Shown piece after piece: positions 25,343-36,900 of a stretch of DNA of 64,000 nt. Below the pieces are notes generated by a model. It had not been told where the DNA came from. It ran no database searches and worked only from the letters and a program-made list of their open reading frames with translations. Origin of the DNA: Himantopus leucocephalus. Its lineage: Eukaryota > Chordata > Aves > Charadriiformes > Recurvirostridae. The DNA is taken from contig RSEF01000017.1 of the NCBI GenBank assembly GCA_003993805.1, positions 6,202,502 through 6,266,501 of the forward strand, read 5' to 3'. Numbering within the stretch: position 1 is the stretch's first letter; every line of letters starts with the position of its first letter. The translations under genes and the position numbers were made by a program.

Positions 25343-28300
25343 TTACCAGTACGGGGTGGTGGCCAGGAGGATCTGCAGAGCCATGGAGAAGCAGGGCAGC
25401 TGTGCCACGCTGTAGGCCACGGAGCGCGTGGGCGCCTTCAACTGCAGGAGATAGGCGATGGTGTGGACGATGCGCCCCGCACAGAAGATGAAGAAGTGGA
25501 TCCTGGCCACTGCGGGACTGGGATTCAGCAGGGAGTAGATGGCTCCGAGGAAGAGGAAGGGAAAGATGTTCTCCATGTCATTGCGGTGGGCTCTGAAAAG
25601 GGAGATAAGGTTGCTCCTTCCCACCAGGCTTCCCTGCTGTCTGCCATCCCTTCTAGCCAGAGTGCCCATCCCTGGGTGCTGCTGCCCCTCTCCTCTGTTG
25701 GATGGTGCAGATGCAGCCCCCAAAAGAGGCAGATCCCCCCTACACACACACAGGATTTCACACCTGGTGTCTCTCCCTTGGGATGCTGTGCTCCCAAAGC
25801 TTGCCCTCCGTGACTGGGACGCCTTTGCCGTGATGGATAACAGCTAAAGGGTTACAGCTTTTAAATAAACAAATCAAAACAAAGACCCTGCGAAGCTGCG
25901 AAAAGCTCAAAGCTGGTGTGGCGCCAGCACGGCACGGCCCCAGATGTGGCCACGTTACACAATAACAAGGCGGTTTCCAGACCATGTTTTTTCCAGAGGA
26001 GAAACTCCCAGGATGGGAGGGTTTGTGGCTTCGCCCCTCTCTGTAAGTGCATCCAAAGGGGACGGGGAGGAGTGCCCCAAGCACCCCCTGCACCACCGCG
26101 CTGTGCCAGCAGCACCTGCTTAACTGCACCATAGACAGGCTGGAGGGACCGCTGTGGCCATGAAGTGACACATCGGCACTGACAGGGCCAAACCCCGTGC
26201 TCCATCTGAACATGCGCCTGCCGGGGTGTCACAACATCACCTGCCACCACCCGCACCGCACCGCTGCCAAAACAGGAGTGGATCCTGCCGTGAGCTGCGT
26301 CCTTCCTCCCGCAGGGACCACCCTTTGAAGGAGGAAAACTGGTCCCCAAAGCAGCAGGCTGTCCTCGCCCTCCCACCGCCTCCGCCTCTCCTTCTTTTGT
26401 TCCCTTGCGATGAAAGAGCTGCTTTCTGCAGCACAGAGCCCCATCCCCATGCTTCGATGGGGGGACTCTCAGGTTGTGCCCCGCTCGGTAGGGACAGGTC
26501 TGTGCTGGAGAGTGACCCAGGCACGAGGCTCAGTTGCCTTTTCCCCATATGTCTGAAGGTTTGAGAGGCAGAGATGAAGCCTCGATAAGAGCTGCTCTTG
26601 CTTCCCCATTCCTGTGCCCCAGGACGTTTGAATGTTCACAAAGCCAAGAGAAAATTTTAAGCTATTTCTTCCCTGAAACAAAGGCCAAGATGCCTGTGCT
26701 GCTCTTCTGCGCAAGCTGAGAAGCGGCCAGGAAGTTTTAGGATGCTCAGTCACAGCTTATTAGTGCAGACACAGGCTGGGATAGACCTGGCTGAAAACTG
26801 ACATTGGAAGAGGGAGAGGGCTGTGTTTTAAGCCCCCTCTCCTGCCCCCGGGGTCAGGTCTATGGAGCAGGAGGTGTCCCTGTGTCTGCCTTGGCAACTG
26901 CCCCACCAAACACACCGATGTCCTCAGGCCGAGGCTTGCCAAAAGCTTCTCCATCAGGAATTTTCAACACCAAGTGCCCAGTTCTTTTGGAGGGTGATTG
27001 CTCCCAGGGAGGATCTGTCTCTGAGCAGGGAGAAGGAGCGGGAGCAGTGGTGAAGGTCAGCTTGCCCCAACCTCCTCCCCTTCACTGCGATGCCCAGGGA
27101 TGGGGACATGAGCGGAAGCTCTGGGTCCAGCAGCTGGTTCCTATCACTGCATCACAAGAAAAGACCAGTGTGCTGAACGCCAGCCCCCGTCGGCGTCCCT
27201 CGCTGCCCCCTTCCCACCAGAGCCCAGGGCAGGCACTGGCTCAGCAGGGCACCTTCGGGTAAACACCTGAGCCACTTCCAGCCGCAGCTTTGCTGAAGCA
27301 TGAGGGGGATGCACAGGCTATTGTACCAAGAAAAGAGCTACCCTGAGGGCTTTCAGCACCCCATTATCCCCATAAAAGGCAGGAGAGCAAGGGCCTTTCT
27401 CCTACCTGCTCTTCCCACCTCCATGGGGAGCAATCCCTAGCTTAAAGGCCACGTCCCCAAGCAAGGGGCAGCAGGGCATGAACATGGCCAGGAGCCTGCT
27501 GGAAACCCTGTTTCAGCTGCTCTCTGGGTTTGATTTTGGGACAGCATGGAGGAATTGGCCTAGAAAAGACACTAAAATGAGTCCTGCTGTTGTAGCAGTG
27601 ATGCCAGGAGGACTCAGTGGGCATGAGCTGATCAGAACCCAGACATGGAGGAGATGTGTTCCCTGCCAAACCCGGGAGCGAGGCAGGGAGCTGCAGGAAG
27701 CCCTCTGCTCCTCCTGGCCAGATGGTCCCTGGGCAGAGCCGGCCCCTTCCCAGACACGAGGAAGGGCTGCTGTCTGCCCGCTCACAGCCCCTTCCCTTCC
27801 CAGCCCAGGGCCCCGCTCGCCTTCCTGAGCCAGCACCGCCTCCGTGGGTACGGCCACAAAGCCCTCCCGCAGCCCAGCCAGGGCCGCGGTGATGAACGTG
27901 GTTTACTTTGGTGTCAGCCGTGCCAGGAAAGGGCATCTGCCGGACACCCACCACCTTGCCCCACGGCAGCTCCGTCTGAACAAGTCCCTGAGGACTCGGA
28001 GGTCCAGCAGGGCTGGAAGGACAAATGGAAAAATGGGGAGGAGAAAGGAAAGAAAAGGCAAATTGTTGTTCCAGAGCTGAGATGCAGCCGGAGGCCTCTC
28101 TAAGAGGCGAGGGGGAAACCTCCCTCCTGGCTGCCGCTTGCTCTCCCCTGCTCTGCTCCTGCCCTGCAGAGACCCCAGCAGCCCGGCCGTGGCCCGATAA
28201 CGCCCGAGAAGAAAACCCGACATGCCCCTTGCTCAGGGAAATACCTTGGGTTTAATTTGTCTTCCCCAGGGCTGTGGACAGATCAGCAAGGACCGACCCT

Positions 28301-31077
28301 GAGCACTTCAGCTGCACCAGTCAGATCCCAGACTGCCCCAGGTCTTTGCAGCAGCTCTGGTTATTTATTTTTATGGAAGTTTGTCTTTCTGACTAATCAA
28401 AAGAGGATTATGATTATTATTACTACTATTATTCTCTTCTTCCTAGCAAGGGAAAAACAAGGGAGCTTGTTTCCCCTCCTCCTCCCGCTGGAAGCCCAGG
28501 GATTAGGGTGGCACTGGATGTTTTTTGAAGCAATTCTTGCAGGCAGTGAGAGGCGAGCGGCGCAGTCCCCCGCCCACAGCAGAGCTGGCGGCCAAGGACT
28601 CAGTGACAGCAGGGCATGGCTCCAGCCCCTTTCCTGCACGTCATCAGTGATCCAGCCCAACACTCGGGACACCTCCTTCTGGGTAAGGGGGACAGCAAAC
28701 CAAACCCGGGGCTGAATCACCCTGTGTTTTACCTCTGAGGAACTGTGAGCCCCACAGAAGAAGGGGAAGATTAAGAGTTTGCCCAATTAGGGAGGCAGAA
28801 GTTAATCATGTCCAGACTCTTCCCAAATCCCCAAAAAGGGCAGCCGCATACAGCACTGGGATCAGTCACACAGTTCCCTGTCCAGGCTGTGCAGGGATCT
28901 GGAGGGATTTGGGGTCCTGTCAGAGCAGGGCATGAGTATCCTTTGGGCGCAGGTACGGGACAAGCCCTCGGGGGGCTTGTGGGACTCTGAGCATCTAGGA
29001 ATGAGTTTAATTGTGTCAGAGTCGGCAGCCGGGTCCTTCCATGTGTCCTTGCTCCAGCGCACACCACGCTCCCCTTAAAGATTAAACTGCTCTAGTGTGC
29101 AGGGTCCCACAGCTGAGCTCCAGGCGTTCAACCCATCTACACAATTACTTAATTAATGAGCCCTTTAGCTTCCCACTGCTCCTTTGCCAGCAGCTGCCAG
29201 GGATCACCCTGTGTCGCAAGGGGAATGCCAGCACCGCTGCATACTCGCCTGCGGCACCGCTCCACGTCAGGGTCCTCACGGCAGTACTGCAGCCCCCCGT
29301 TGCGCAGCGCATCCTCCGGGTTTGCAAACGCCTGCAAGAGAGAGTCCCTGTAATATATGTGCTCATAATGTTTTCAGGATCTTTACAGGTAGAAGCTTTG
29401 CCCCTAATCTTTAATGGGGATTTCTTCCTGCCCAAGGACACCTTTCAGCCCCAGTTTCTCACCACCCTTCATAAACGCAAGAACTGCTGCACTTCCACGT
29501 GCACAGTCCTGGGGGTTAAACCCTGTACTGCCCGATGGGTTTTCCATGTCCTCTGAAAAACCCAACTCTGCCCACCCAGCAGGTCCCAAACAGGGGGCTT
29601 CAAGAGACCTCCAGCCTGATCCCAGTCCACTGCTCCCCATGAAACCCACTGAAAGGAGACGTTGCCAACTGCCAAATGAGATCACTGCTGGCACAGAGCT
29701 TGCAGACACCGAGTGTGGCATCCAAAAGATAACCGAGACTGACAGATCAGTTCACCCTACCGAGAAAGAATATTCCCTGGCTGGCTTTTTGGCAGTGATA
29801 CTGTGTGACTGAAACCTGCCCCGGAGGAATCAGGTCCTGTATTACACCGTGCCTAGATGTATGACTTTACAGGTTGCCCAGAGAGGTGGGAGATGCCCCA
29901 TCCCTGGAAAGATTCAAGGTCAGGTTGGACGGGGCTCTGAGCAACCTGATCTAGTGGAAGATGTCACTGCTCATTGCAGGGGAGTTGGACCAGATGGCCT
30001 TTAAAGGACCCTTCCAACAAAACTGTTCTATGATTCTATAACAATAAACTTAGAAATAAAAATTATTTATACAAGGCCTCCTCCTACGCTCAGAAGCTGT
30101 TCCTCAGGGACCCGGTTACATGTGACAGCTTCACTTTGCAGCCTGGAAAGGACCCCCGCACTTTCTTTAATCATGTTACAAGCGCAGACTGTCCCAGGGC
30201 TGGACCATCGTTCAGAAACACAAGAGGAAAAGCCGAATCTTCAGCTACAATGATGCTACAGCACAGGGATAGCTATCTTTGTGTTTTATCTGAGAGCAGA
30301 AATCTCTCCCTCCCGCTCCACTGAGGTAGTTGGAAACTCCTCAAATACTTTAAAACAGATTTTACAAACAACTGAGTTTTTCTATGAGTTCAATTTGGGT
30401 TGTGGGTGATAAAAGGTTTCATTAACCCCTGCTCCTCCTGGTCCCCCCTGTATTTCCCCCTGTGTCCAAGAACCATTTCCTCCAGCTATTGTTTTTATTC
30501 GCCATGACTTTCTGCTCTCCTGGAGCATTCACACAGCGATTCAGCCTCCGAAAGCACAGAAGCATTCTGCTACATTGCAAGAAAAAGACCATTACAATAA
30601 CTTGTTCTTAAACCTTTTTTTCCCCCCCTTCCTTTTCTTCCAGACATGGCAAATTAACTGTAAACAGTCTCTTTCCAGAAGCAGCTCACCTGCCTGGCAT
30701 TTTAGATCTGAAATTACTATTTAGATTAGGACTCAGAAATTATAAACATCAAACTACAGATGGTAGAAACAAACAGAACCAAAGAGAAACGAGACATTTA
30801 TCTGCCACAGCTATGAAACATGTTTGCTCTCAACTTAAGACAAAGAAAACTCAGCTTGCTTCAGGAAAATTTAGTCGGCCTTTACAGGAATAAAAGAAGA
30901 AAGAAAAACCACAGAAACTGAAGGAAAAAGCTAGAAAGGGAGAAAAAGGTAAAGGAAACTGAAACTTACCTTCTTTCTGAGTCTCACTTGTCCCGTAATG
31001 ATGGCAACAACGTACATTTTTAAAATCAAGATTGTGCTGTAGAACGTAAATGACATAAACACTGCGTTTTCCATCAT
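25343..31077 (-). CDS. PTGES: Microsomal prostaglandin E synthase-1, complete coding region in three exons
   Basis: Glutathione-dependent MAPEG-family enzyme of the ER/nuclear membrane that converts PGH2 to PGE2 downstream of cyclo-oxygenases. Exon 1 is 31077-30970, exon 2 29331-29249 and exon 3 25592-25343 (stop TAA); 146 residues against 152 in human. The start is a double ATG (31077, 31074); the same frame upstream holds no ATG nearby. Helix 1 leads into KMYVVAIITGQVRLRKK. Exon 2 carries ANPEDALRNGG with the conserved Asp and DPDVERC. Exon 3 holds the signature AHRNDMEN (glutathione-binding Arg/Asn/Glu), GRIVHTIAY, and APTRSV with the catalytic Arg-Ser pair. All key residues are kept, so the enzyme should be active. 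Four membrane helices are expected. The exon 2 donor is GC rather than GT. Exon 1 joins exon 2 in phase 0, and exon 2 joins exon 3 in phase 2. Confidence 0.97.
25593..29248 (-). other. PTGES: PTGES intron 2
   Basis: A 3.66-kb intron starting with a GC donor (CAG|GCGAGT, read on the minus strand) and ending in TTTTCAG before the AHRNDMEN exon. No nested gene is visible. A short AT-rich simple repeat (ATTATT type) lies at about 28405-28437. Confidence 0.85.
29332..30969 (-). other. PTGES: PTGES intron 1
   Basis: A 1.6-kb intron with a GTAAG donor (minus strand, at 30969) and a TTGCAG acceptor. It contains a CR1 LINE 3' end in antisense orientation to PTGES (29871-30042). Otherwise it is AT-rich sequence without coding signs. 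Confidence 0.9.
29871..30042 (+). mobile_element. CR1 LINE 3' end
   Basis: It contains typical CR1 words in order: GCCCAGAGAGGTGG, CATCCCTGGAAAGATTCAAG, GTCAGGTTGGACGGGGCTCT, GGGGAGTTGGACCAGATGG, CCCTTCCAAC. It finishes with the CR1-type 3' terminal repeat TTCTATGATTCTATAA. It is 5'-truncated, as most CR1 copies are. CR1 is the dominant LINE of birds and supports the avian assignment. Confidence 0.92.
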
Positions 31078-31900
31078 TTTGGGGGAAGGTGCCGCTCGGT
31101 CGCCTGCAGCGCTCACAGCCAGCGGAGATCTTGCTTGGGCTGCGACAGGGCTCTGCGGGAGAGGGGGCAGGAACAGCCACGTTTAAAGACAACAGAAGTC
31201 ATCACTGTTTCTTCAGCGAAAGCCCACAGCCCCCGTAGACCCCTTCGGGCCGGACAGGAGTAAATGATGCGGCAGAGCTGCCGGTGAGCGAACCCCAGAT
31301 GGGGACACGGAGCAGACAGCTTCTGCTCCTCACTCCCTGCCGCCACCAGCTCCGCGGGGGTGCGATGCCCCACGCTGGGATACAGCCCCCTCGACCGTGA
31401 GGGCCACAGCAAGGCTCAGCCTGGCCACTGCTCGACCTCCTGCCTCCCTAAACCAGTCCACCACGATCCCCCCACCCCACCTCCCCTCCTGTTTGTGCCC
31501 AGAGGGACGAAGCTGCACAGAGCATCCCTCACCCACAGACAGGAGCTGGGAAGAAGGAGGAGTTAGGACGAAGGTAGGTGCCTACCTCAGCTGCATCCAG
31601 CTCTGTGCTCCTACGCTCCCTCCCTTCCCCGATCCCGCAGCCCACCCCTCCGTGGCAGCGCTCCCAGTACTCCCCAGTCCCGCCCAGTGCAGGCTGAGCG
31701 CTCCCGTGGCAGAGGCAGCCAGACCTCCCCTACACAGCCACCTGCCGAGGGATGGGGTACAGGGGACAGAGCCGTCCCTTGCCCCACCAGCGCCCATCAC
31801 CCGGGGTCTGGGCTGCCCCTGCGCCCCCCGGCTGGGAGGGGAGCTCCCGGAGTGACCAGCCTGGAAGCACAACCAGGCAAGTCATCGACCGCAAAGCCCC
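31078..31900. promoter_or_regulatory. PTGES: PTGES 5' flank / presumed promoter
   Basis: The sequence immediately upstream of the PTGES start is GC-rich and contains CG dinucleotides, but I see no clear TATA box. The transcription start cannot be placed. It is called a promoter only because of its position. Confidence 0.35.
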
Positions 31901-33654
31901 AAACCTGCAAATAGAAATAAACACCAGCCTGCCCAGCCTCAAAGACGGCTTGTCCTGGTTTTCTCCAAAAGGGTGAATCAGGGCAGCCGGGTGTAATTTT
32001 GTCCTCGGTCTAGAAAGTGGCATTTGAATTTGGAGCTGGCTTTCCCCAGCCATCAAACACTGGTGAAGAAAGAGTGGGATCTAAGCCTCTGCAGGCAGCT
32101 GGGCTGCTCTTCCAATGCAAACCTTTAACTCCTTCTTCCCCAGCCCTGGCCCCAGTGCTGGCAACAGCAAACCTCCAGCGAGACGGCAGCGCGGAGCAGA
32201 TTGGAGCTCTCCAAGTTTATTAGTGTTGAAGGGCTGGATTTGGGGTTTGGTTCCTTTANAAAAAAAAAAAAAAAAAAAAAAAGACTCATTTCAGGCAAAT
32301 AGAAACTGTCAGAGTTTGAGTGGAAAATGAATGCTTTGAGGATGTGAGCAATTTTTTAATTAACTGACATGTTGGAATAAAAAGATTTGTTTTGAGCCAC
32401 AGAAAAGCCTCAAAAACCAATGAACAGAGTAAAATGGTTTGTCATTTACAAAACCATCTATCGAAAGCGTTAGTGCCTCTAGGACTGATTTTGTTCTTCA
32501 GGGCTTTTTTGACTTTTTAACTGCCATCAAGCAAAACTAATCCTTTCCTTTCCAAGAGAGTCCAGAGTAACCCCAGAGGAGCATCGCACTCAGCCCAGGA
32601 CCAGGCTCTGGTCCCATTGCTACAGACCCTGTTGGACAATGGCAGGTTTGTCCCCAGCAATGGGATGCTGGTGGCACCTCACTCGCCGGGGAGAACGGGC
32701 TACAGCAGCCTTTTTCCCGGCATTCTGGTGTGAATTTAAGGCAGCTCCATGCTCTGGGTACAGCAGCCCTGGTCCAGGCGGTACAGAAGTACCGCCAATG
32801 CGAGCATGGGTCAGGGTATGTGGGCAGATCCAGACAGTTGGCTCCTGCTCAGGGAGAAAGCCAAGAAGGAAAACAGTCACTTCTCCGTCTGGGCAGCCCT
32901 GACCAGCAGCCAAGGAATGCCACAGGCCAGCCCCAGCCTCTGCCCCTGAAGAAGGGAGGGTTACACCATTTCTTGTATTCCCAGCAAACGGTCAGCACAG
33001 AGTCACACCAGGGCAGCTTTCCTGCCAGGAGCAGCGCTGCAGAAGAGGTTTTGCTCCCGCCATGCTCAGCTCTGACACGAGCTGTGTGCTCCGGCCATCC
33101 CAGCCAAGGGCTGAGCTCTCCCTGTGCCCATCCAGAGTAGATGTACTGCCCAGTTCCAGACCCCTGCGCTGCTCCCAGCCTGGCAGCGCAGGGCTCAGAG
33201 CCAGAAAGACCCTTCAATTTCCCTCCTGACACGGAAATCTGCAAATTCCTTGTGTTTGTCTCTGAATCTCCCTCACTGTGGCTGTTCTGCCCCACTGCTG
33301 CAAACCCAAAGATGCTGTACCGCTCGTTGCGATGCGCTGGCTCAGCCCCGTGACATCCGAGTGTGCAGAGAGCCTTTGGAAATCCCAAACACTTGGTTTC
33401 AAGGGACAGGTACTTGCAGCTGGTCACCACCACCCTGGCGTCAGGGCGGCTGCAGAACAAGTCCCAGCACAGCGCGGCATGGAGCTCCGCAGCCAGGCAG
33501 TGAACGCCTCCGACCGGCTGCTTCCCCGGGGGTGGGAATGGGGACAGCGGGACACGCAGCAGCCATATGGATTCAAACACTGCGGTAAGGGCTGGGGTGT
33601 TCACCCTCGACCCCAGCCCTGTGCTGCCTCCAAACTGCATCCAACCCCACTCAT

Positions 33655-33960
33655 GTCTCCCTGGAGTTCGGCAGAGTATTATAAACACCATAATGCTAAG
33701 CATATGCAGTTGATGGTGAAGCCACGTCCCAAACACTGCTCCCTCCAATCTCCCCTCTCCACAGCTGAGAGGGAGCAAACACGTAGCGTGGAAAACCTTG
33801 GTGCCCAAGGACTNCGTCTCCCTGGAGTTCGGCAGAGTAATATAAACACCATAATGCTAAGCATATGCAGTTGATGGTGAAGCCACGTCCCTCCGATCTC
33901 CCCTCTCCACAGCTGAGAGGGAGCAAACACGTAGCGGGGAAAACCTTGGTGCCCAAGGAC
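33655..33960. repeat. 150-bp imperfect duplication across a single N (two haplotypes?)
   Basis: Positions 33655-33812 and 33816-33960 align throughout. Differences are a 12-base stretch present only in the first copy (AAACACTGCTCC) and three substitutions (TATTATAA/TAATATAA, CCAATC/CCGATC, GCGTGG/GCGGGG). With the N at 33814 this reads as two alleles placed in tandem by the assembler. Confidence 0.75.
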
Positions 33961-36900
33961 CGGGGTGATGCAAGGGCCAGACCAACCCTGCAGCAGAGGT
34001 GAGACTTTCTCCAGCAGCCCCTTCCCCGGCTCTCCCGGGAGCCTGGGGCTAGGGCAGGCAGCCAGACCCTTCACCAACACATCACGCCCTCCATGGAGCC
34101 ACTCCAGTTTTTACCAGCTGAGGATCCAGCCCGCAGGCTCTTCGGCAGCGAGACCTTTTTCCTTCGTGGACCTTCTTCCCCTCCCGAGGCAGCCAGCACA
34201 CCTCGCCGAGCAGCAGGAATACACAGAAGCTTGGTACCACCTGCAGACAAGCCAGGACTTCTCCTGCTAGCCAGACAGACTTTCTCCTCCTCAGCATTAT
34301 TCAAGCACTGGCAGGAAGCCCTGGACAATTTGCACCCGCCACTGGCACAAATTTAAATTGAATGGAGCGATCAAGCAGCACAGTTTGTTTAGGCGTAAGC
34401 CCCTGGGGCGATCCCAGGCACAGGTGTCGTATGTTCTAGGTGGGCTCCATGGTGTATAAAACCCATGTGGGCAAAGAAAGTTGTTTTTTCCACATGTTTA
34501 TGCATTTCAGACCCTTTCATAGTTACAGCGAGGTGAACCCCAGTGGGGAGGGCCGATGCGTGTCGGCACAGCACCTACACGGACAGGAATGAGGGGCAGA
34601 AGCTGCCTGTGAAGGCAGGTGTAATGCTCCTGGGATCCCGGCTCCCGCTTGATTTCTCAAGTTGAGGGGTCTCATGCCGTGTAGGACACATCCACAGTCA
34701 CACCTTCCCGGCTTTCCTGACCCAAGGCAACGCAGCTCCCGGGAGTATGTTCAACCATCCCATTAATCTGGGCGGAAGCAGGCTGTTAATATTAACAGTT
34801 TGATCCTCCTCCACGGATCACATCCTGCTGGGAAAGAGCCATTGCTTGAACGAGACCAGGTCCTAAGGGCAGTGTGTCTTTAAACTACAAGCCGTGCCTT
34901 AAAGCCTTTAGCACAAGAGGTCTCAACCCAGGGTAGGACCTACCCAAAAGCAACACCGCTAGCAAAAAAACAACACTTTTTTTTTTTTTGAGAAATGATT
35001 AATAAGACTCAGGGTCAGGCTTTGAAAGATTTAGTCATCAGGTTAGGCTGACCCCAGGAGCTGCGGGGAAAAGATGGAGGGTTTTGCTGGAGGAAGGACC
35101 GAACAGCAGCAGGCAGAAGGAATGAAAAATTCATGGGAGATGCCTCAGAAAATTACTTAAATAAAGAAGCCCCTGATAACAATCCTGCTTCGGAAAGATT
35201 ATGGAATAAAAATCACCCTCAGTTCCCACACGGGTTGTTATTTATTTGACCAGCCGAATTACACTACATGTTTTTCCACTATTGCTGTGCTGGGGAATTT
35301 CCTGGTGGCTGAGAGGGCTGGTTGTGTAACAAACCCCTGTCAATGGGGCACAGGCACCCATGCCAGGGTGGCACGGCTTGGGCTCCAACCTGATCTCAAA
35401 GGGCAGCAGATGCTTTGGGCAATTACAGCTCAGGTTCCCCAAAGTTTTCCCAAACAGCAATTCCATCCCCCAGCTTGGCCGGGCAAAGAGCCCGAGGGGA
35501 CTGCTCCAGCCTGGAGGAGACAGGCAGGCGGGTGGCACTTCTCCAGCGTGTTCCCACGTGCTGGTGGAGAAGGTGCAGAACCCAGCTGGGATCTCGCCTG
35601 CCTGGGGCCCAGCAGTTCAGCCCATGACTCCAGGCAGCGCTGAGCCACATTCCCAGCTTGTTCCGACGCTGCCGTGGCTGCCGATGCCCTCCTTCCCTGC
35701 CTTTTTCTTCCTGCTTCTCCCAGCGCAAAGCCTCGGAGCCTGCAGACATGCCCTGCCCCAATGATCACTTGCCCTTGGCTGCACCCAGCCCTGGGAAATC
35801 CGGCTGCCCACGGGAGGTTGCGCCGCGCTGGCTCATCAAACACAGCTACATTTTCAAGTAAAGGCATGAGCGGTTTAGCTATTTATTAAAGAGAAAGGTG
35901 CTCCACCTGCATTCACTCCTTAGCCTGCACGAAAAGTCCTCTCACCATGACGCACCTTCTCCCTGAGATGAATGAAATCCCGCTGCTTCACCTGCGGGTC
36001 CCTGTCCTCCAGCTCACGGGCTCCTCACCGCTCTTTGCGGCGTGCAGGACAGCAGGAGATCAAACCAATCGCTCAGCAGTGAAACTGCCAGCATTAGCGT
36101 CGCCTGAAACAAATGGGATACTTCAGTCTTTGGCAAGGCAGATTTTGTCTGTTTTGCATTTTAAAGTGACTGTACTGGCTGGAGCTATCTGAGAGGTCTC
36201 AAGCATGGGGAATGTGGGATCAGACTCTCCCAAATAGTCCTTCGCACTCAGAGGACCGGATGCCTGCAGCAGGAGAAAGCCAGCAGGAGAGGCCCGGGGA
36301 AGGGGCAGGGGTGTGGGGGCTCCGGGACTCAGGCAACGAGGAGCAGAGGAACCTGCAGTTCCTCAGCCAGTCCCGGGACAGGGACCGGGCCCAGGGTCAA
36401 GTGAGAGGCAGTAGCATGTCCTCCTGCCTTCTCCCTCCAGCTCCATCCACCGTCCCCTCCTGCCCGCTCCGGGGCTGCTGCTCTGCTCTCAGCCACTCTC
36501 CTGCCCCAAACTGTCATACCCACCCTGGCTGCAGAGCAGTCACTATGTCCCCTGCTGCTGGGACAGCAAGGAGACACTAGAAGAGAGCCCATCAGGCTGT
36601 GAGCATGTGGGAGGCAGATTATTTTCTCTTATTCTGAGCCTCACATGGACTCACGCCTGGGCTTTCTCTTAGAGGGAAGAATTCCTTGGCTACACTGCTC
36701 TGTGCCTTCAGGGATGCAGCCCTGCTGAGAGAGGGGCTGAGGGAAGTTATTTCTCCTCTCCCTTGCTTTCTCCTGCTGACCCAGGTGGTTTAAAAGGTGG
36801 CTTTAGGCAGAGCTACACCTTACACTGCTGCCATGGGGCAAAGGTGGGAGATGGGTCAGGGCTTGGGGTGTGCAGAAAGCTGGCATCTCTCTTACTCAGC

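Noticed and set aside
32849..33808. 319-codon minus-strand open frame, the longest in the window
   Set aside because: It runs through one copy of the allelic duplication, has no family resemblance and no codon bias. It is probably a chance frame in stop-poor sequence.
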